This document shows positions 35,753 through 46,910 of a stretch of DNA of 64,000 bases, piece by piece; positions within the stretch are counted from its first letter, which is position 1, and every line of letters starts with the position of its first letter. The stretch is from Serratia sp. UGAL515B_01. Its GTDB lineage: Bacteria; Pseudomonadota; Gammaproteobacteria; Enterobacterales; Enterobacteriaceae. The notes under the pieces are model-generated. The model saw nothing but the letters and a program-made list of their open reading frames with translations, ran no database searches and was not told the origin of the DNA. Where the stretch lies: positions 2,480,001-2,544,000 of the forward strand of contig NZ_CP109901.1 in NCBI RefSeq assembly GCF_033095805.1, written 5' to 3'. Position numbers and translations under genes: made by a program.

Positions 35753-37042
35753 TTACTGTGCAACCGTTGAAAGGCTGATACGTTCAATCGCCATCAGCGA
35801 AATATCATCAGCAAAAGGTTGGGGTGATATTACCCCTGACTCCCGACTATTCTCATATTCACTACAGCACCAGGCATTAAGCGCATTTTCCACCCGCGCG
35901 AATACCCGATCCTTCGCTAGGTCACGGCATTCAATCAGCAACGCCTGCAAACGCTGCTCGCCGTAAAGTTCCTGAAGGTGATTTTCACATTCAATAATCC
36001 CATCGCTATAAAGATAGAGCCTATCTCCCATCTCAAGGGTAAAAGGAGTGTCCTGGTATTCCGCATCAGCAAACAACCCCACTGGCATTCCCCCTTCCCC
36101 AACAGAAGATAATTCACCGTTAGCGCGGATAATAAAGGGGGTCGGATGTCCTGCCTGGCAGAGAACGCCGTCACCCGTCGCAGTATGGATCACGCCATAA
36201 ATCAGCGTGTAGTAGCTGACCACCTGTTCATTATCCAAACAGAAACGTTGATTTAATTCCTCAACAACTCGATGCGGCGCAACCGGCATCCGCTCACCAT
36301 CCGCCGTTTGATTCAGCAACAGATGGTTGCTAATACGACCCGCAAGAAACTCCCTGGCCACCGCCAACGAAAGCATGGCTGCACTGACGCCATGGCCTGC
36401 AACGTCAACGCTAAAGAAAGCAATATGTTGCTCCCCTAAAGGAAAATAGTTCAGTGAGTCGCCCGACACATAAGCCGAAGGTAAAAACATCCAATCGAAT
36501 TCAAACCCGGACAAAAACAGATTGTGGGTTGGCAAAAAACTGTGTTGCAGTTTGGCCGCGGCTTGCAGGTCGGATTCTATCTGGCGGTAAGCATAGGAGA
36601 GTTTTTCATTACGAGCCGCCAACGTGCTTTCCAATAACAATACACGCTCTGCCGCATGCAACCGTGCACGAAGCTGGCTGTGGTTAACCGGCTTTGACAA
36701 GAAATCATCGGCACCGGACTCCATCCCTGTCAGCAAATCCTCAATGGATTGTCTGGCCGTCAGTAAAATCAAGTAGATATAATGACCAAAATCGCCACTG
36801 CGTATGGCTCGACACAATGCCACGCCGTCCATAACGGGCATTTCCCAGTCACTGATAACGATATGGATAGGGTGTTGCGCCAGCTTTTGCAATGCCTGTT
36901 GGCCATCTTCCGCCTCACAGACATTAAACCCCCATTTTATCAACGCCGCCGCCATCAGATGTCGATAACTTTTTGAATCATCAACAATCAGCACGGTCAC
37001 CTGCAGCGGTTCCGCTGGAGGACTTTGAGTAAGTAGCTCCAT
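35753..37042 (-). CDS. Response regulator with PP2C (RsbU-type) phosphatase output
   Basis: 429 residues. An N-terminal receiver (acidic pair in VLIVDDSKSY, Asp65 in VISDWEMPVMDG, Lys in DDFLSKPV) joins by a coiled coil to a PP2C/SpoIIE domain (VSGDSLNYFPL, VDVAGHGVSAAML, YLYSDGIIE, ADDISLMAI). Phosphorylation of the receiver is expected to control dephosphorylation of the STAS protein, as in HsbR of Pseudomonas and CrsR of Shewanella, although those carry extra domains. It is the first gene of the operon and lies 130 bases after the phosphorylase gene. Confidence 0.9.
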   Translation of the reverse strand: MELLTQSPPAEPLQVTVLIVDDSKSYRHLMAAALIKWGFNVCEAEDGQQALQKLAQHPIHIVISDWEMPVMDGVALCRAIRSGDFGHYIYLILLTARQSIEDLLTGMESGADDFLSKPVNHSQLRARLHAAERVLLLESTLAARNEKLSYAYRQIESDLQAAAKLQHSFLPTHNLFLSGFEFDWMFLPSAYVSGDSLNYFPLGEQHIAFFSVDVAGHGVSAAMLSLAVAREFLAGRISNHLLLNQTADGERMPVAPHRVVEELNQRFCLDNEQVVSYYTLIYGVIHTATGDGVLCQAGHPTPFIIRANGELSSVGEGGMPVGLFADAEYQDTPFTLEMGDRLYLYSDGIIECENHLQELYGEQRLQALLIECRDLAKDRVFARVENALNAWCCSEYENSRESGVISPQPFADDISLMAIERISLSTVAQ

Positions 37043-37172
37043 ACATGATGATCCTTTACCTGAAAAGGCTGTATTCAGCTCAGCTTGATGATACCTCTGA
37101 CAGAGAACGCTATTCGCCCCGCCAAGAGTATCGATTTAACGTTCGACGACCTTGCAGAAGTGGTACTTAGCC

Positions 37173-39614
37173 TCAACAGCTAATCCCCCAAATTTCCGAT
37201 GCATACCCTTTGATTGTACGATCGCTCGAGAATCCCCCCATACCTGCAATATTTAACAGTGCCTTTTGGTGCCATTGTTGTGGTTGAGAGAAATCGGTGA
37301 GCACCTGATGCTGGGCAAGGCAATAGCTGTCAAAGTCGAGCAGATGACAATAGTGATCCCCTTCTACCAGCATGCGATAAATCGGTTGAAAGAGAGAAGT
37401 ATCAAGATTGAACCTGCCCGATACCAGCGCATCCACGGTTTCTCGGATAATCGGGTTGCTGTGGTAAATTCGGTTATGGCAACCTGAAGCCCGGTTGGCG
37501 CTGATTTCAGCCGCAGTGGCCCCAAACAGGTAAAAATTCTCAGCGCCCACAGCATCACGGATCTCAATATTCGCTCCATCCATGGTGCCTATGGTCAAAG
37601 CACCATTCATGGAAAACTTCATATTACTTGTCCCCGACGCCTCCGTTCCGGCAGTCGAGATCTGTTCAGAAAGATCGGTGGCGGGAATAATATGTTCAGC
37701 CAGGGAAACTTTATAATCTTCTAGGAAGAGTACTCGCAGTTGCCCTTTGGTACGTGGATCGTTATTCACCGTTCTCGCGACTTCGTTAATCAGTTGAATG
37801 ATCAGCTTGGCCATTGCATAACCTGGTGCCGCTTTTCCTGAGAACAGATGTACCTTCGGCTGTATTAACGTATTACCTGACTCCACGATCCCCAGATAGA
37901 GATGTATAACATGCAGAATATTCAGCAATTGCCGTTTGTATTCATGAATACGCTTCACTTGGCTGTCAAACATCGCAAGCGGATCGATTTTAATACCTTG
38001 GCGAGAGGAGATAAGCTGGCAAAGTGCCTGTTTATTCTGAAGCTTGATATTTTGAATTTCTTCCACGGCACCGCTATCGTTCACTAATTTCTTCAGCCGT
38101 TGCAATTTATCAAGGTCGGTCACCCAGCCAGCGCCTAACTGACGAGTGAGAAACGCTGCCAGTCTCGGGTTAGCTTGTTGTATCCAACGCCTTGGCGTGA
38201 CACCATTAGTCTGATTGGTGAATTTCTCAGGCGAGATAAAATAAAAGTTTGGCACCAGTTCCTGCTTAATCAGCTCAGAGTGCAATTTAGCGACTCCGTT
38301 CACCTTATGGCTGCCAACGATAGCAAGATGTGCCATGCGAATTTTCTTTTCCCCCTGCTCTTCAAACAGCGATAATGACGTCAGCAACTCTGGTTTTTTT
38401 GGCCATTTTTTGGCCACATCGGCAAGGAACCGGTGATTGATTTCGTAGATAATTTGCAGGTGGCGCGGCAATAGTTTCTCGAACAGGGTGACTGGCCAGG
38501 TTTCGAGTGCTTCAGGCATCAGTGTGTGGTTGGTAAATGCACAGGTTCTCTGTGTAATATCCCAGGCGGTAGACCAATCCAAGCGATGTTCGTCAACCAG
38601 AATGCGCATCATCTCTACAATCGCCAGAGCAGGATGCGTATCATTTAACTGTATCGCAACCGCATCTGGCAATGCAGTAATATCGTCTGACTTCTCGGCA
38701 AATTCCTGAAAAACATCACGTAAGGTACAAGCAACTAAAAAATACTCTTGGGTCAGGCGTAATTCTTTTCCCGATTGGATCTCATCTGCCGGATACAATA
38801 TTTTTGAGATATTTTCAGAGGCTATTTTTTGGCTCACTGCTCGCAAATAGTCTCCACGGTTAAAAATATGAACATCGAATGAATCAGAGGCGCTTGCGCT
38901 GTATAAGCGCAGCTTGTTAACCGTTTTTCCACCGTAGCCTGTCACAAAATAATCATGAGGTACGCCAACAATCACCTTCCAGTCCATCCACATGGGATTG
39001 TAATTGCCGTCAATATCTTTGCTTTCCTCTATATGCCCACCAATAGGGATCAACATCAATTGCGAATAATGATCAATCAGCCAAGGTGAATGGATAGAAT
39101 GCCAATCGTCTGGTTGTTCAACCTGCCTGCCATTATGGATGGACTGTTTAAATAACCCGTATTCATATTTAATACCGTGCCCCGAAGCCGCAATATCCAA
39201 CGTTGCCATAGAGTCAATAAAGCAGGCAGCCAAACGGCCCAAGCCCCCATTACCCAATGCAGCGTCCGGTTCCTCTGCGATAATATCCCCAAAATCAAAC
39301 CCTAACTCGCTGAGCGCTTGATGAGCAGCAGGAAAAAGCCCTAAATTCATTAAGTTATTACGCAACGACTGACCCAGTAGAAACTCCATGGAGAGATAAT
39401 AGAGCCGCTTCGATTTCGCTTCTTTCTGGCTACTCTTGGTAGTAAAGAAACTGTCTAACTGGAAATCTCTTACCGTTAAGGCTAGCGCATTGAAAATATC
39501 GGCATGAGTTGCATCTTTGAGCTCAAGACATAAGCTGTATCGCAGCTTGCTGATTAAATTATTTTTAATCTCTTCAACTCCGGGCATTTCAACAGGCGTT
39601 TGCTTTGTATTCAT
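37173..39614 (-). CDS. glgP: Glycogen/maltodextrin phosphorylase
   Basis: 813 residues, full length for the GT35 family. The PLP region is present (EASGTSNMKFSMNGALTIG with the Lys, and GTMDGANIEI), as are YLSMEFLLGQSLRNN and GNGGLGRLAACF. It releases glucose-1-phosphate from alpha-glucans. No other glycogen genes (glgBXCA) or malQ are adjacent, so this is an isolated, perhaps extra, phosphorylase. It may also be called MalP. Position just upstream of the partner-switch operon hints at shared stress or storage control. Confidence 0.88.
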   Translation of the reverse strand: MNTKQTPVEMPGVEEIKNNLISKLRYSLCLELKDATHADIFNALALTVRDFQLDSFFTTKSSQKEAKSKRLYYLSMEFLLGQSLRNNLMNLGLFPAAHQALSELGFDFGDIIAEEPDAALGNGGLGRLAACFIDSMATLDIAASGHGIKYEYGLFKQSIHNGRQVEQPDDWHSIHSPWLIDHYSQLMLIPIGGHIEESKDIDGNYNPMWMDWKVIVGVPHDYFVTGYGGKTVNKLRLYSASASDSFDVHIFNRGDYLRAVSQKIASENISKILYPADEIQSGKELRLTQEYFLVACTLRDVFQEFAEKSDDITALPDAVAIQLNDTHPALAIVEMMRILVDEHRLDWSTAWDITQRTCAFTNHTLMPEALETWPVTLFEKLLPRHLQIIYEINHRFLADVAKKWPKKPELLTSLSLFEEQGEKKIRMAHLAIVGSHKVNGVAKLHSELIKQELVPNFYFISPEKFTNQTNGVTPRRWIQQANPRLAAFLTRQLGAGWVTDLDKLQRLKKLVNDSGAVEEIQNIKLQNKQALCQLISSRQGIKIDPLAMFDSQVKRIHEYKRQLLNILHVIHLYLGIVESGNTLIQPKVHLFSGKAAPGYAMAKLIIQLINEVARTVNNDPRTKGQLRVLFLEDYKVSLAEHIIPATDLSEQISTAGTEASGTSNMKFSMNGALTIGTMDGANIEIRDAVGAENFYLFGATAAEISANRASGCHNRIYHSNPIIRETVDALVSGRFNLDTSLFQPIYRMLVEGDHYCHLLDFDSYCLAQHQVLTDFSQPQQWHQKALLNIAGMGGFSSDRTIKGYASEIWGISC

Positions 39615-39932
39615 GGTAATCCCTATCTAAGCTGGATATCCGAGTCGTTATCCATGACACGTGAAGATGGGTAACAGGAAAAATTCTCTGTCAAGTGTAG
39701 ACGGCTTTCAGTTTTCAAGGGTGAATTTGCGAAACATCAAGTTGAAATAATTCAGACGTATATAAGTTCGTCACATTTTGCATTACCGGGGTGTTCGCGC
39801 TGCCCGACAGAATGCAAAACCACAGAGTAAAAATCAAAAAAACGCTCGTGAACCAGACTGGCTGATCGCCTATGCTTTGCACGTTGGTCTGGAAAATGGA
39901 TTTAAGCTTAAAAAATAGGCAAAAAAGGTATT
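39615..39932. other. Intergenic region with possible transposase scrap
   Basis: The minus-strand promoter of the phosphorylase should lie at 39615-39720. At 39805-39918 the plus strand can be read as QNAKPQSKNQKNAREPDWL and onward to a stop, similar to the C-terminal N-x-REPW region of some IS4-type transposases. The match is short and uncertain. Confidence 0.3.
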
Positions 39933-40247
39933 TTACCTACAAAAGGCATCAGACTTTTCACCCTCATTGGATAGGGTTCGGTACAACAGAGTAACAGAAT
40001 TCATGGTCAGGTAATTTTTAAAACTCCTTTCCAGTCTCCTAACCATCCAGTGATCAACATATGAATACTTGATCACCATGGACGGTGGCGGTTGAACGAT
40101 ACAATCCATCAGTTTCTCACGGGTAAGTATGTTGTTAGCTTTATCCTCACCCTGTAGAGAAACGATATAAACCTGAAAGATTGGCTTTATCAGATGAATA
40201 CCGATAATTATCCGTTGAACACCTCTTTCATTTTTCTGTTGGCACAC
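39933..40247 (-). pseudogene. IS110-type transposase remnant
   Basis: 104 residues. RIIIGIHLIKPIFQVYIVS and LTREKLMDCIVQPPPSMVIK follow the N-terminal pattern of IS110-family enzymes (IGIDLAKNVFQV, then LSRxKLL and a PP motif). The catalytic Asp appears as His (IGIHL), and the protein is cut short, so it is decayed. Confidence 0.5.
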
Positions 40248-40430
40248 ACTGACAGCATAGTGTCCACTTCACCATAGCTATGCCGTTGATAATTTTAGTT
40301 TTTTTATAAAACCATTATTATGTACTTAAAAACTGTGCAAATACTTGCCTCTGTGGTTTGAGGCTGCGAATTCTCACAGTTCAAGGCATAGCGTAAAGTG
40401 GACCACTATTGTGAAAAGTGATTTAGACTT

Positions 40431-41336
40431 TTACCAAGGATAACCAGCCTGTGCTTTGATGTCTTCAATAGATGTCAGACAGATCCACATACAGTATTGG
40501 GGGATACGGTTACGATCAAGCGTGTCGGGGTCGATACCGTCATATTTACCCTCGAAGTAACGGTACTTGGAAAAATCATTGTCGACTTGGGATGCATGAA
40601 TATGTAGCGTTAGAGTATCGATAACATTATCGTTGAAGCTTTCCATATCTAAAATGCGCTCGCGACTGTTTCTCAGATAGTCTTCCCAACGTTCGTTGGC
40701 AGTAATTTCAGCAGCATACATCGATAACACACCACGGTACCATCCTGGCCAAGTCCCCCAGTTTGTTTTATCGGTTCCAAACTCCTCAACTAACTGTTGA
40801 CACCAATACATCTGGCGTTGCAGGAATGGAATCATTAATTCAGTACTTAGGATTACTGAGTGACCACACCCAAAGCGGTGCCTATGTTCAACGCCATGTC
40901 GGTGGCAAAAATCGAGCATTTTTTCACGGAACTCTGCCAAGAAATAGTAATTACCTCGGCCATATACCGGAAAATTCGGCTTAAAGTTTGCCATATTAGG
41001 GGTTAGGAAAACATCGGCATCTGTGCGTAGCAACCATTGATACTGTTTCAGTATCGGATCAATGTGTGGGCCTATGAGACAAGCAATGGAATTGATAAAA
41101 TTATAACCATGAAACTGGGGAGAGCCTTGTGAAAATGGCTCCTGAGGGATCAAGATAATACCGGGTTCTTTCGGCAGTTGCTCACTCAGTGCAGGATGAT
41201 GAACCACAATCAGGTCTGATGTTGCCCAACAACCACTATAAATCCAGCTTTTATAAATCCAGTCAAATTCTTTTAGCATCCTCTGCGAGTTGTCAATATA
41301 CATCATGATGCCTAAATTTTTATCCTGCATGGTCAT
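40431..41336 (-). CDS. Glycosyltransferase-like protein with a DxD motif
   Basis: 301 residues, no signal or membrane segment. LLRTDADVFLTPNMANF carries a DxD metal and nucleotide-sugar motif of GT-A enzymes. Later GCGHSVILS, WYRGVLSMYAAEI and LTLHIHASQ suit a sugar-transfer fold. I recall such proteins annotated only as a domain of unknown function. No polysaccharide cluster is near. It lies between insertion-sequence debris and guaA, and could be horizontally acquired. Confidence 0.6.
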   Translation of the reverse strand: MTMQDKNLGIMMYIDNSQRMLKEFDWIYKSWIYSGCWATSDLIVVHHPALSEQLPKEPGIILIPQEPFSQGSPQFHGYNFINSIACLIGPHIDPILKQYQWLLRTDADVFLTPNMANFKPNFPVYGRGNYYFLAEFREKMLDFCHRHGVEHRHRFGCGHSVILSTELMIPFLQRQMYWCQQLVEEFGTDKTNWGTWPGWYRGVLSMYAAEITANERWEDYLRNSRERILDMESFNDNVIDTLTLHIHASQVDNDFSKYRYFEGKYDGIDPDTLDRNRIPQYCMWICLTSIEDIKAQAGYPW

Positions 41337-41736
41337 TGCTGACTTTCCTCATTTGCATTCGTCGCCTTTCCGTATAACAATATTTTTATCAGATACTTAC
41401 TGAAGTATATTTCAGATAGGTGAACCAATTATTTAATAATTAATCGAATTTTGTTTTTTCCTACTAAGGCACCTGACTTAGCGAAAATTTGGTGGATTTT
41501 TTAAGCTACCAGAAGATAAAACATGTCTGCCGAAGATACCACTTCTTCTTCCGAATACTTAATTTGCTCTTTACATAGCATATTAACCACTTCGCCCCGG
41601 TCAATACCGTTTAGGCTTGCCGAAAAGAAGTTGAATCTCCGGATCAGGCGTATTCGCCACTTGACATTTCGGTGTGTAGATTTTCATCAAGACAACACTA
41701 TTTTTAGTGACGAGATCTCGTATCGACCCTAGTGAC
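41337..41736. other. Gap downstream of guaA
   Basis: About 400 bases holding the upstream region of the glycosyltransferase-like gene. No gene can be supported. Confidence 0.45.
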
Positions 41737-41765
41737 AAAACGCCTTGCGGAAGAAACGCAAGGCG
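41737..41765 (-). terminator. Intrinsic terminator of guaBA
   Basis: On the minus strand a 9-bp stem CGCCTTGCG / CGCAAGGCG with a 7-base loop is followed by TTTT, 62 bases after the guaA stop. Confidence 0.85.
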
Positions 41766-41826
41766 GCTGAGGTATCCCGTTTGGTCGCCAACTGCAATCA
41801 TGTTACGGTCTATGCCGAGTTCAGGA

Positions 41827-43404
41827 TCACTCCCACTCAATCGTCGCGGGTGGTTTACCGCTGATATCATAAACGACGCGGGAAATGCCATTCACTTCGT
41901 TGATGATACGATTAGAGACGCGGCCTAGGAAATCGTAAGGCAGGTGTGCCCAGTGAGCGGTCATAAAATCGATGGTTTCTACTGCACGCAGTGAAACCAC
42001 CCAATCGTATTTACGGCCATCGCCCATCACGCCAACAGAACGCACCGGCAGGAACACGGTGAAAGCCTGACTCACCTTGTTGTAAAGATCGGCTTTGTGC
42101 AATTCTTCGATGAAGATCGCGTCGGCACGGCGCAGCAGATCGCAGTACTCTTTTTTCACTTCGCCCAATACGCGTACGCCCAGACCCGGCCCTGGGAAAG
42201 GGTGACGGTAGAGCATGTCATATGGCAGGCCCAGTTCCAGACCAATCTTGCGCACTTCATCTTTGAACAGCTCTTTCAGCGGTTCAACCAGACCCAGTTT
42301 CATCTCTTTCGGCAAACCGCCCACGTTATGGTGTGATTTGATCACATGCGCCTTACCGGTAGCAGAAGCGGCCGACTCAATCACATCCGGGTAGATTGTC
42401 CCCTGTGCCAACCATTTCACTTCGCTTTGCTTGCACGCTTCTTCGTCAAACACTTCGACAAATACGCGGCCAATGATCTTGCGTTTAGCTTCAGGTTCAT
42501 CAACCCCAGCCAAGGCGCTCAAAAAACGATTCTCTGCCGCAACGTGAACAATGTTCAGGCCGAAATGATCGCCAAACATTGCTAGTACCTGGTCGGCTTC
42601 GTTAAGGCGTAGCAGACCGTTATCCACAAACACACAGGTCAGACGCTTACCGATGGCACGGTGCAACAGCATAGCGGTAACAGAAGAATCTACACCGCCA
42701 GACAAACCGAGGATCACGTGATCCTCGCCAACCTGTTCACGAATGCGCTGAACAGCGTCTTCGATGATGGTAGCTGGCGTCCATAACGCTTCACAACCAC
42801 AGATATCCAGGACAAAACGTTCTAAGAGACGCTGCCCCTGGCGGGTGTGCGTAACTTCTGGGTGAAACTGCACACCGTAAAAACGTTTTTCTTCGTTGGC
42901 CATAATGGCAAACGGGCAAGTATCGGTGCTGGCAATGGTCACAAAGTCAGATGGAATAGCAGTGACTTTATCACCGTGGCTCATCCATACGTCCAATACA
43001 GGTTTTCCTGCCGAACCGATAGCGTCTTCAATATCACGGGTCAGCGCACTTTGTGTGATGAGTTCTACCTGCGCATAACCAAATTCACGCTCATTGGAAC
43101 CCTGCACGTGGCCACCCAGTTGCACCGCCATGGTCTGCATGCCGTAGCAGATACCAAACACTGGCACACCGGCGGTAAACACATATTCGGGTGCCCGTGG
43201 GCTGTTTAGCTCAGTGGTACTTTCCGGACTGCCGGAAAGGATGATGCCGCTAGGATTGAATTCGCGGATCTGCTCTTCGCTGACGTCCCAGGCCCAAAGT
43301 TCACAGTAAACACCGATCTCACGCACACGGCGGGCAATCAGTTGGGTATATTGCGAACCGAAATCCAAGATAAGGATACGATGTTTATGAATATTTTTTG
43401 TCAT
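41827..43404 (-). CDS. guaA: GMP synthase (glutamine-hydrolysing)
   Basis: 525 residues. Glutamine amidotransferase domain with catalytic Cys in FGICYGMQ and His-x-Glu in [13 protein letters not shown]-pyrophosphatase loop LSGGVDSSV, and the C-terminal dimerisation domain ending KPPATIEWE. It converts XMP to GMP with glutamine and ATP. The start at 43404 is chosen because homologues begin [18 protein letters not shown]. It lies 97 bases after guaB in the standard guaBA operon. Confidence 0.97.
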   Translation of the reverse strand: MTKNIHKHRILILDFGSQYTQLIARRVREIGVYCELWAWDVSEEQIREFNPSGIILSGSPESTTELNSPRAPEYVFTAGVPVFGICYGMQTMAVQLGGHVQGSNEREFGYAQVELITQSALTRDIEDAIGSAGKPVLDVWMSHGDKVTAIPSDFVTIASTDTCPFAIMANEEKRFYGVQFHPEVTHTRQGQRLLERFVLDICGCEALWTPATIIEDAVQRIREQVGEDHVILGLSGGVDSSVTAMLLHRAIGKRLTCVFVDNGLLRLNEADQVLAMFGDHFGLNIVHVAAENRFLSALAGVDEPEAKRKIIGRVFVEVFDEEACKQSEVKWLAQGTIYPDVIESAASATGKAHVIKSHHNVGGLPKEMKLGLVEPLKELFKDEVRKIGLELGLPYDMLYRHPFPGPGLGVRVLGEVKKEYCDLLRRADAIFIEELHKADLYNKVSQAFTVFLPVRSVGVMGDGRKYDWVVSLRAVETIDFMTAHWAHLPYDFLGRVSNRIINEVNGISRVVYDISGKPPATIEWE

Positions 43405-43501
43405 GTGGGGCAAATTCCAGCAACAGATAAAAAGAGCAAAAAAGATTTTTGGGACAAGAATACGTTCTCTTATCCCATGTTCCCCTCAGGGGAGCAGAGC
43501 A

Positions 43502-44965
43502 TTAACCCATGCGGTAATTAGGTGATTCTTTAGTAATGGTCACATCATGCACGTGGCTTTCCTGAATACCGGCACTGCTAATGCGAACAAACTCAGCCTT
43601 GGTACGCAACTCATCGATGGTAGCGCAACCGGTCAAGCCCATACAGGAGCGCAGGCCACCCATCTGCTGGTGTACGATCGCTTTCAACATGCCTTTGTAA
43701 GCCACTCGGCCTTCGATACCTTCAGGTACCAATTTATCAGCGGCATTATCGGTCTGGAAGTAACGATCGGAGGAACCTTTGGACATCGCGCCCAGAGAAC
43801 CCATACCGCGATAAGACTTGAATGAGCGGCCTTGATACAGTTCGATTTCACCTGGGGACTCTTCTGTACCTGCCAGCATGGAGCCGACCATCACGCAGGA
43901 AGCTCCGGCAGCAATGGCTTTAGCGATATCGCCAGAAAAGCGGATACCACCGTCAGCAATGACCGGAATACCGGTTCCTTCCAGCGCTTCCACTGCATCA
44001 GCAATCGCGGTGATTTGGGGAACACCCACGCCAGTCACGATACGTGTAGTACAGATAGAACCCGGGCCGATCCCCACTTTTACCGCGCTAACACCGGCTT
44101 CCATCAGAGCTTTAGCTCCGGCGGAGGTGGCAACATTACCACCAACGATTTGCAAATCGGGGTACTTGGCGCGGGTTTCGCGGATGCGTTGCAGCACACC
44201 TTCGGAATGGCCGTGGGAAGAGTCGATCAGTAGGACATCAACACCCGCAGCAACTAAAGCATCGATACGTTCTTCGTTACCGGCACCAGCCCCTACCGCT
44301 GCGCCTACACGTAGGCGGCCATGCTCATCTTTACAAGCGTTGGGTTTACGTTCTGCTTTCTGGAAATCTTTTACGGTGATCATACCAAGCAGGTGGAAGC
44401 TGTCGTCTACCACCAACGCTTTTTCAACACGTTTTTCGTGCATTTTCTGCAGCACGACTTCACGTGCCTCACCTTCTTTGACGGTCACTAAACGCTCTTT
44501 AGGCGTCATCACCGCAGTAACCGGTTGGTTCAGGTCGGTCACGAAGCGCACGTCACGGCCAGTAATGATCCCAACCAGTTCATTGTCTTCGGTCACCACC
44601 GGGTAACCCGCAAAACCGTTGCGCACGGTAAGTTCTTTAACTTCTGCAAGCGTAGTTGATGGCGTTACGGTCTGTGGGTCCGTAACTACGCCACTTTCAT
44701 GCTTTTTCACGCGGCGAACTTCTTCCGCTTGGCGCTCAATCGGCATATTTTTATGAATAAAGCCCAATCCACCTTCCTGCGCCAGCGAAATAGCCAGACG
44801 AGATTCGGTTACGGTATCCATGGCGGCGGACAACATAGGGATATTCAGGCGGATGGTTTTGGTCAGTTGAGTACCGAGATCTGCCGTGTTAGGCAGGACA
44901 GTAGAGTGGGCTGGAACCAAGAGAACGTCGTCGAACGTCAGAGCTTCTTTAGCGATACGTAGCAT
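43502..44965 (-). CDS. guaB: IMP dehydrogenase
   Basis: 487 residues from the ATG at 44965. The barrel is interrupted by two CBS domains. The active site is [16 protein letters not shown] with the catalytic Cys, and the flap has [10 protein letters not shown]. It makes XMP from IMP with NAD, the first step to GMP. Upstream in-frame codons to 45079 are ignored because homologues start [16 protein letters not shown] and GGTGAG lies before 44965. It is divergent from xseA, as in E. coli. Confidence 0.97.
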   Translation of the reverse strand: MLRIAKEALTFDDVLLVPAHSTVLPNTADLGTQLTKTIRLNIPMLSAAMDTVTESRLAISLAQEGGLGFIHKNMPIERQAEEVRRVKKHESGVVTDPQTVTPSTTLAEVKELTVRNGFAGYPVVTEDNELVGIITGRDVRFVTDLNQPVTAVMTPKERLVTVKEGEAREVVLQKMHEKRVEKALVVDDSFHLLGMITVKDFQKAERKPNACKDEHGRLRVGAAVGAGAGNEERIDALVAAGVDVLLIDSSHGHSEGVLQRIRETRAKYPDLQIVGGNVATSAGAKALMEAGVSAVKVGIGPGSICTTRIVTGVGVPQITAIADAVEALEGTGIPVIADGGIRFSGDIAKAIAAGASCVMVGSMLAGTEESPGEIELYQGRSFKSYRGMGSLGAMSKGSSDRYFQTDNAADKLVPEGIEGRVAYKGMLKAIVHQQMGGLRSCMGLTGCATIDELRTKAEFVRISSAGIQESHVHDVTITKESPNYRMG

Positions 44966-45134
44966 GGGCAATATCTCACCAGGGTGGATGCGGAAAAGAT
45001 AAAATATTGCCGCGGCATTATACAGAGCGTAATCGATTGCCTCCAGCACTTTCTCGCAAAACTTCTTGATTACCTTCAAAAGCGCTGTAGTATCGAAAAA
45101 TTAAGTTGTTGTTTCGGAATTTGACCTGAGTCAC

Positions 45135-46511
45135 ATGTCACTACCTACTTCGCCGTCCATTTTTACCGTAAGCCGCCTTAACCAGACGGTTCGACAACTG
45201 TTGGAAATGGAAATGGGGCAGATCTGGCTCTCTGCCGAGATCTCTAACTTCTCTCAGCCCTCCTCAGGCCATTGGTATTTCACACTGAAAGATGACCGTG
45301 CTCAGGTGCGTTGTGCCATGTTCCGCACCACTAATCGCCGCACCACCTTTCGCCCACAAAATGGCCAACAGGTTCTGGTTCGTGCCAGTATCACGTTGTA
45401 TGAACCCCGCGGTGATTACCAACTGATCGCCGAAAGCATGCAACCTGCCGGTGACGGCCTCTTACAACAGCAGTTCGAACAGCTTAAACAGCATCTTGCC
45501 GCAGAAGGGCTATTTGATCAGCAATTCAAGCAGCCGTTACCAAGCCCGGCTAGGTGCATTGGGGTCATTACTTCCTCCAGCGGTGCTGCACTGCACGATA
45601 TTTTGCAGGTGTTACAACGGCGTGATCCTTCCCTGCCAATTGTGATTTACCCCACTTCCGTGCAGGGTGCAGAAGCGCCATTGCAGATTGTGAAAGCGAT
45701 AGAAACCGCTAACCGCCGTGCTGAATGTGATGTACTCATCGTTGGCCGCGGTGGGGGATCGCTGGAAGACTTGTGGAGCTTTAACGACGAACGCGTCGCA
45801 CGGGCAATTTTCTCCAGCCGTATTCCCATTGTCAGCGCCGTCGGCCACGAAACCGACGTTACCATTGCCGACTTTGTTGCCGATCTGCGTGCGCCAACCC
45901 CTTCTGCCGCCGCTGAACTGGTGAGCCGCAATCAGTTGGAGCTGTTGCGACAGTTGCAGTCACAACAACAGCGGCTGGAAATGGTGATGGACTATTATCT
46001 GGCGCAACGCCAACAGCACTTCACCCGCCTCAATCATCGCTTACAGCAACAACATCCTCACCTACGACTGGCTCGGCAACAGACACTGTTATTAAAGTTA
46101 CAGCGCCGCCTAGAAGAGAGCATGCAGCAGCAACTGCGGTTCTCATCAAGGCGAAGCGAGCGCGTTCAGCAACGTTTGGCGCAGTCACAGCCGATGAACA
46201 GAATTCACCGTTTGCAACAGCGTATTCAGCAGCAGGAATACCGCTTGCAGCAAGGGATGGAACGTCAGCTCAATGCCTATCGCCAGCGCTTTGGCGTCGC
46301 CTGTAGCCAATTGGAAGCGGTCAGCCCATTGGCGACATTAGCGCGGGGTTACAGCGTGACGCAAACGCCGCGGGGGGAATTGCTGAAAACCACCAAACAG
46401 GCACAGGTCGGGGAAATGTTAACCACCCGCCTGCAGGATGGTTGGGTAGAAAGCGAAGTGAAAAGCATCAAAGTAGCGAAAAAAACGCGCAAGAAACGTG
46501 TGGTAAAATAA
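45135..46511 (+). CDS. xseA: Exodeoxyribonuclease VII large subunit
   Basis: 458 residues. N-terminal OB fold ([29 protein letters not shown]), central catalytic domain ([45 protein letters not shown]) and a long Gln/Arg-rich coiled coil that winds with the XseB subunits. Degrades single-stranded DNA to oligonucleotides. The end is followed directly by insertion-sequence remnants instead of yfgJ-der. Confidence 0.96.
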   Translation: MSLPTSPSIFTVSRLNQTVRQLLEMEMGQIWLSAEISNFSQPSSGHWYFTLKDDRAQVRCAMFRTTNRRTTFRPQNGQQVLVRASITLYEPRGDYQLIAESMQPAGDGLLQQQFEQLKQHLAAEGLFDQQFKQPLPSPARCIGVITSSSGAALHDILQVLQRRDPSLPIVIYPTSVQGAEAPLQIVKAIETANRRAECDVLIVGRGGGSLEDLWSFNDERVARAIFSSRIPIVSAVGHETDVTIADFVADLRAPTPSAAAELVSRNQLELLRQLQSQQQRLEMVMDYYLAQRQQHFTRLNHRLQQQHPHLRLARQQTLLLKLQRRLEESMQQQLRFSSRRSERVQQRLAQSQPMNRIHRLQQRIQQQEYRLQQGMERQLNAYRQRFGVACSQLEAVSPLATLARGYSVTQTPRGELLKTTKQAQVGEMLTTRLQDGWVESEVKSIKVAKKTRKKRVVK

Positions 46512-46514
46512 GAA

Positions 46515-46611
46515 CCTACTCAATGAATCGGACATTAAGAGTGCCTAAGGATCAGAAATGTGGTGATCTGATCCTGATTGCAGTCAGAAGTTCGATTTAT
46601 TCAACAAAGCC
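46515..46611 (-). mobile_element. End fragment of an IS903-group (IS5-family) element
   Basis: The minus strand begins with GGCTTTGTTGAATAAATC (46611-46594), identical to the IS903-type terminal repeat as I remember it. About 100 bases of element DNA continue towards xseA and then stop. It cuts into the adjacent IS6-family remnant. Confidence 0.65.
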
Positions 46612-46910
46612 TCTGCCTGACCGTAATCGTTTTCTCATTGGGTTTGTCGACGTTGAGCGTAGCCAACGCCGTGGTGTTGGCACCTTGTTTATCGATGGTG
46701 ATCACCTTGGGTTAGCCATGATGACAAATAGCTTTGCGAATTACTCATCGGTGAAGCGTGGAATGGTCGACGACAATACCGCGTTCGGCCATTATCTCTT
46801 CCAGATTACGCAAGCTCAGTGAGTAAGCCAGATACCAGCGAACACATAGCGCGATAACATAGATAGGGTAACGTGGGCGACTAAAGGCATTTCGGATCAA
46901 AGGCATGAGT
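46612..46910 (-). pseudogene. IS6-family transposase remnant (left copy)
   Basis: Minus-strand reading gives CVRWYLAYSLSLRNLEEIM and AERGIVVDHST, then after an internal deletion RKAICHHG, KVITIDKQGANTTALATL and NVDKPNEKTIT. These are IS6/IS26-type N-terminal and DDE-region segments with stops. It is an inverted copy of the remnant at 51933-52318. Confidence 0.8.

Noticed and set aside
43878..44606. A 242-codon open frame opposite guaB
   Set aside because: It is the mirror frame of a strongly conserved gene, with low-complexity composition and no ribosome site.
46442..46822. 126-codon frame after xseA
   Set aside because: It is composed of xseA tail and reversed IS fragments.
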